In this document: positions 6,801-8,435 of the stretch, piece by piece
Layout of the letters: each line of letters starts with the position of its first letter
Position numbering within the stretch: the stretch's first letter is position 1
Origin: Actinomycetes bacterium
GTDB lineage: Bacteria > Actinomycetota > Thermoleophilia > Gaiellales > Gaiellaceae
DNA: 8,435 nt
Assembly: GCA_030624785.1 (NCBI GenBank)
Contig: JAUXJK010000074.1
Span: 1-8,435 of the forward strand
Direction: 5' to 3'
Position numbers and translations under genes: made by a program
The notes under the pieces: generated by a model
Seen by the model: only the letters and a program-made list of their open reading frames with translations
The model's database searches: none
What the model was told of the DNA's origin: nothing

Positions 6801-8330
6801 GTGGAAACAACGAAAGAAGCCATGGACGCAAGGCCGGAGATCAAGACCGACCCGTTCCTCCTGGAGATCATCCGAAACCACCTCATCACGACCTGCAAAG
6901 AGATGGGGATCGCGATGATGCGGACGAGTTACTCACCGATGTTCAACGAGGCGCTCGACTTCTCATGCGTCGTGTTCGACGGAGCGGAGGAGATGGTCGG
7001 GCAAGCGCCATTCGTGCCGGCGCAAATTGGATCGACGGTGCATGTCATCCCGACCGCCATCGCCGAAATTGGCGTTGAAAACCTGGAGCCCGGCGACGTC
7101 ATCTTCACGAACGACCCGTACCGATCCAACTGCCACCTACCGGAGTTCGTTGTCATCAAGCCCTGCTTCCACGAGGGCGAGATCCTCGCGTACACGGCCA
7201 ACATCGCGCACATGACGGACATCGGCGGCATGGTGCCTGCTGCATTCGGTGATCACCAGAACACGTGGCAGGAGGGCATCCGCTTCCCACCTGTGAAGAT
7301 CTACGAGCGCGACGAAGAGGTATCCGCGATCTTCAAGATCCTCATATCGAACGTCCGCACGCCGAAGCACAGCTACGGCGACATGAAAGCGATGATCGGC
7401 TCGCTCTACCTGGCAGAGCGACGCATCGCAGAGCTCGTCGAACGCTATGGCGCAGAGACGTTCGTGCAGTGCTGTGACGACATCAAACTCGTATCCGAGA
7501 AGCTGATGCGTGCAGAGATCGCAAAGTGGCCTGACGGTGAGTACCAGGCCGATGGCGTTCTTGAGGACGATGGTGTGGTTCCCGATCGCGAGTGGAAGAT
7601 CAACACCACGCTCGTGATCCGTGGCGATGAGCTCATCGTCGACTTCACCGGCACCGACGAGCAATGCTTCGGCCCCGGCAATCAGACCTTCGGCACCACC
7701 GCGTCGTCCGCCTACAACGCCGTCCTTCACATGGTTTCTACGGACATTCCATACAACGACGGCTGCTACCGCCCGATCTCGGTGATCGCGCCGCCCGGCA
7801 GCTACGTCAACGTCAGCTATCCCGCCGCAAGCGTGGGCGGGAACTCCGACTCGCATCCGACGACCGTCGACATACTGCTGCGGGCCTTTTCCCGCTTCTC
7901 GAATGCGAGCTCTGCAGCCGATGGCGGCACCTGCGGCTGCGTCGGGTTCGGCGGCACGGACCCAGTTTCCGGCGACACCTACGCGCATCTGCATCTCGAA
8001 GGCGTCGGCTGGGGAGGTCGCGACAACGCCGACGGCAACGACTGCCAGTTCGTCAAGAACGGAAACTGCGCCAACACGCCCGTTGAGGTCGCCGAGACGC
8101 GTTATCCGTTCCTCAACCTCGAGTACCAGCTCGAACAGGGCGCGGTCGGCCACGGACGACACCGCGGCGGCTTCGGGACGCGAGAACCACGCCCTCCTTC
8201 TCCTCGCCCGCGCGTAAGAGCTGAAGTGAAGCCGGGGTATTTAAACGGCGGGCTTCCGAGGGGTGTCTATAACCACACCCTCCTTCTCCTCGCGCACACG
8301 GAAGACCTGAGCCGAGGCCGGGGCATTTAA
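6801..8330 (+). CDS. hyuB: Hydantoinase/oxoprolinase family, subunit B (HyuB-like), C-terminus replaced
   Basis: A 509-residue reading frame and the partner of HyuA, homologous to 5-oxoprolinase C-terminal halves and acetone carboxylase alpha subunits. Family blocks are LLEIIRNHLITTCKEMG, FTNDPYRSNCHLPEF (102-116), NIAHMTDIGGMVP, FPPVKIYERDE, DFTGTDEQCFGPGNQ, AASVGGNSDSHPTTVD, FGGTDPVSGDTY, NTPVEVAETRYPF and GHGRHRGGFGTR, ending at residue 461. His112, Glu115 and His137 match in spacing the His-x2-Asp...His manganese site I recall for acetone carboxylase, with Glu in place of Asp. Residues 462-509 match no family feature and are encoded by the 86-bp repeat. The usual ~100 C-terminal residues, with a glycine-rich 'GGGGYGDP' type stretch, are missing. 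The GTG at 6801 has AAAGG 8 bases upstream; ATG at 6822 is an alternative. It may be a pseudogene or a shortened but working subunit. Confidence 0.85.
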   Translation: METTKEAMDARPEIKTDPFLLEIIRNHLITTCKEMGIAMMRTSYSPMFNEALDFSCVVFDGAEEMVGQAPFVPAQIGSTVHVIPTAIAEIGVENLEPGDVIFTNDPYRSNCHLPEFVVIKPCFHEGEILAYTANIAHMTDIGGMVPAAFGDHQNTWQEGIRFPPVKIYERDEEVSAIFKILISNVRTPKHSYGDMKAMIGSLYLAERRIAELVERYGAETFVQCCDDIKLVSEKLMRAEIAKWPDGEYQADGVLEDDGVVPDREWKINTTLVIRGDELIVDFTGTDEQCFGPGNQTFGTTASSAYNAVLHMVSTDIPYNDGCYRPISVIAPPGSYVNVSYPAASVGGNSDSHPTTVDILLRAFSRFSNASSAADGGTCGCVGFGGTDPVSGDTYAHLHLEGVGWGGRDNADGNDCQFVKNGNCANTPVEVAETRYPFLNLEYQLEQGAVGHGRHRGGFGTREPRPPSPRPRVRAEVKPGYLNGGLPRGVYNHTLLLLAHTEDLSRGRGI

Positions 8331-8356
8331 GCCGAGGCGGCCTGAGGTGTGTCTAT
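8185..8356 (+). repeat. Two-copy 86-bp tandem repeat at the hyuB 3' end
   Basis: Unit 1 (8185-8270) and unit 2 (8271-8356) are each exactly 86 bases and align without gaps, with about 66 of 86 bases identical by hand count. The best-kept parts are the start (AACCAC, then CCCTCCTTCTCCTCG), the centre (GCCGGGG, ATTTAA) and the end (GTGTCTAT). The period is not a multiple of three, so the array is not a coding repeat. Unit 1 begins where HyuB stops resembling its family. The divergence between copies suggests the duplication is not very recent. I do not recognise the element. Confidence 0.8.
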
Positions 8357-8435
8357 AGGCCCCCGAAGTGGAACTGCTTCAAGATGAAGAAGCGCTTCAA
8401 CTAGGAGCGAGACGGCGTTAGCCCGACAGCGATTA
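8331..8435. other. Sequence after the hyuB frame, no gene recognised
   Basis: Up to 8356 this is the end of repeat unit 2. The remainder (8357-8435) contains two GCTTCAA copies (8376-8382 and 8394-8400) and a perfect 10-base palindrome GAAGCGCTTC (8389-8398). No frame resumes the missing HyuB tail. A short reading ending in the basic peptide CFKMKKRFN and a TAG at 8402-8404 is too short to support a gene. Confidence 0.4.

Noticed and set aside
7137..8162. A 341-codon open frame on the minus strand opposite hyuB
   Set aside because: It shows no recognisable domain, and the plus strand carries clear hydantoinase B motifs throughout. It is an antisense shadow.
8185..8356. CRISPR array
   Set aside because: Only two 86-bp units adjoin directly with mismatches throughout; there are no short identical repeats separated by unique spacers.

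Overview
The window is about 62% GC, starts several genes at GTG or TTG, and has tight, often overlapping genes. It looks like a high-GC bacterium, most likely an actinobacterium of the Thermoleophilia/Rubrobacter kind. That placement is an inference from composition and protein style; no marker gene is present.

Layout. The minus strand carries a leftward run, in transcription order: a PfkB-family sugar kinase resembling IolC (4563-3592), a cytoplasmic molybdopterin oxidoreductase with an N-terminal [4Fe-4S] site (3595-1373), and a methylenetetrahydrofolate reductase (MTHFR) homologue (1376-480). The three are joined by 4-base GTGA and ATGA overlaps and are almost certainly one translationally coupled transcript. 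After a 233-base gap comes the start of a class I/II aminotransferase (246 to beyond the left edge), which has a near-perfect Shine-Dalgarno sequence of its own. On the plus strand, divergent from the kinase, lies a hydantoinase/oxoprolinase pair, hyuA (4770-6797) and hyuB (6801-8330), 3 bases apart. The roughly 200-base divergent control region holds a 17-bp tandem direct repeat that could be an operator.

The right end is anomalous. HyuB follows its family for about 461 residues, then its frame runs into two 86-bp tandem units (8185-8356) that encode an unrelated tail. The usual last ~100 residues of the family are absent. The remaining ~80 bases carry no recognisable gene.

Working model (inference). 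HyuAB would open or carboxylate a small cyclic amide or ketone with ATP. MTHFR and the formate-dehydrogenase/acetylene-hydratase-like molybdoenzyme would handle a one-carbon or redox step. The kinase and aminotransferase would process the carbon or nitrogen skeleton. The gene combination is unusual and no known pathway explains all of it. Breakdown of an N-methylated cyclic amide (such as N-methylhydantoin, which leads to sarcosine and C1-folate) is one coherent but unproven reading.
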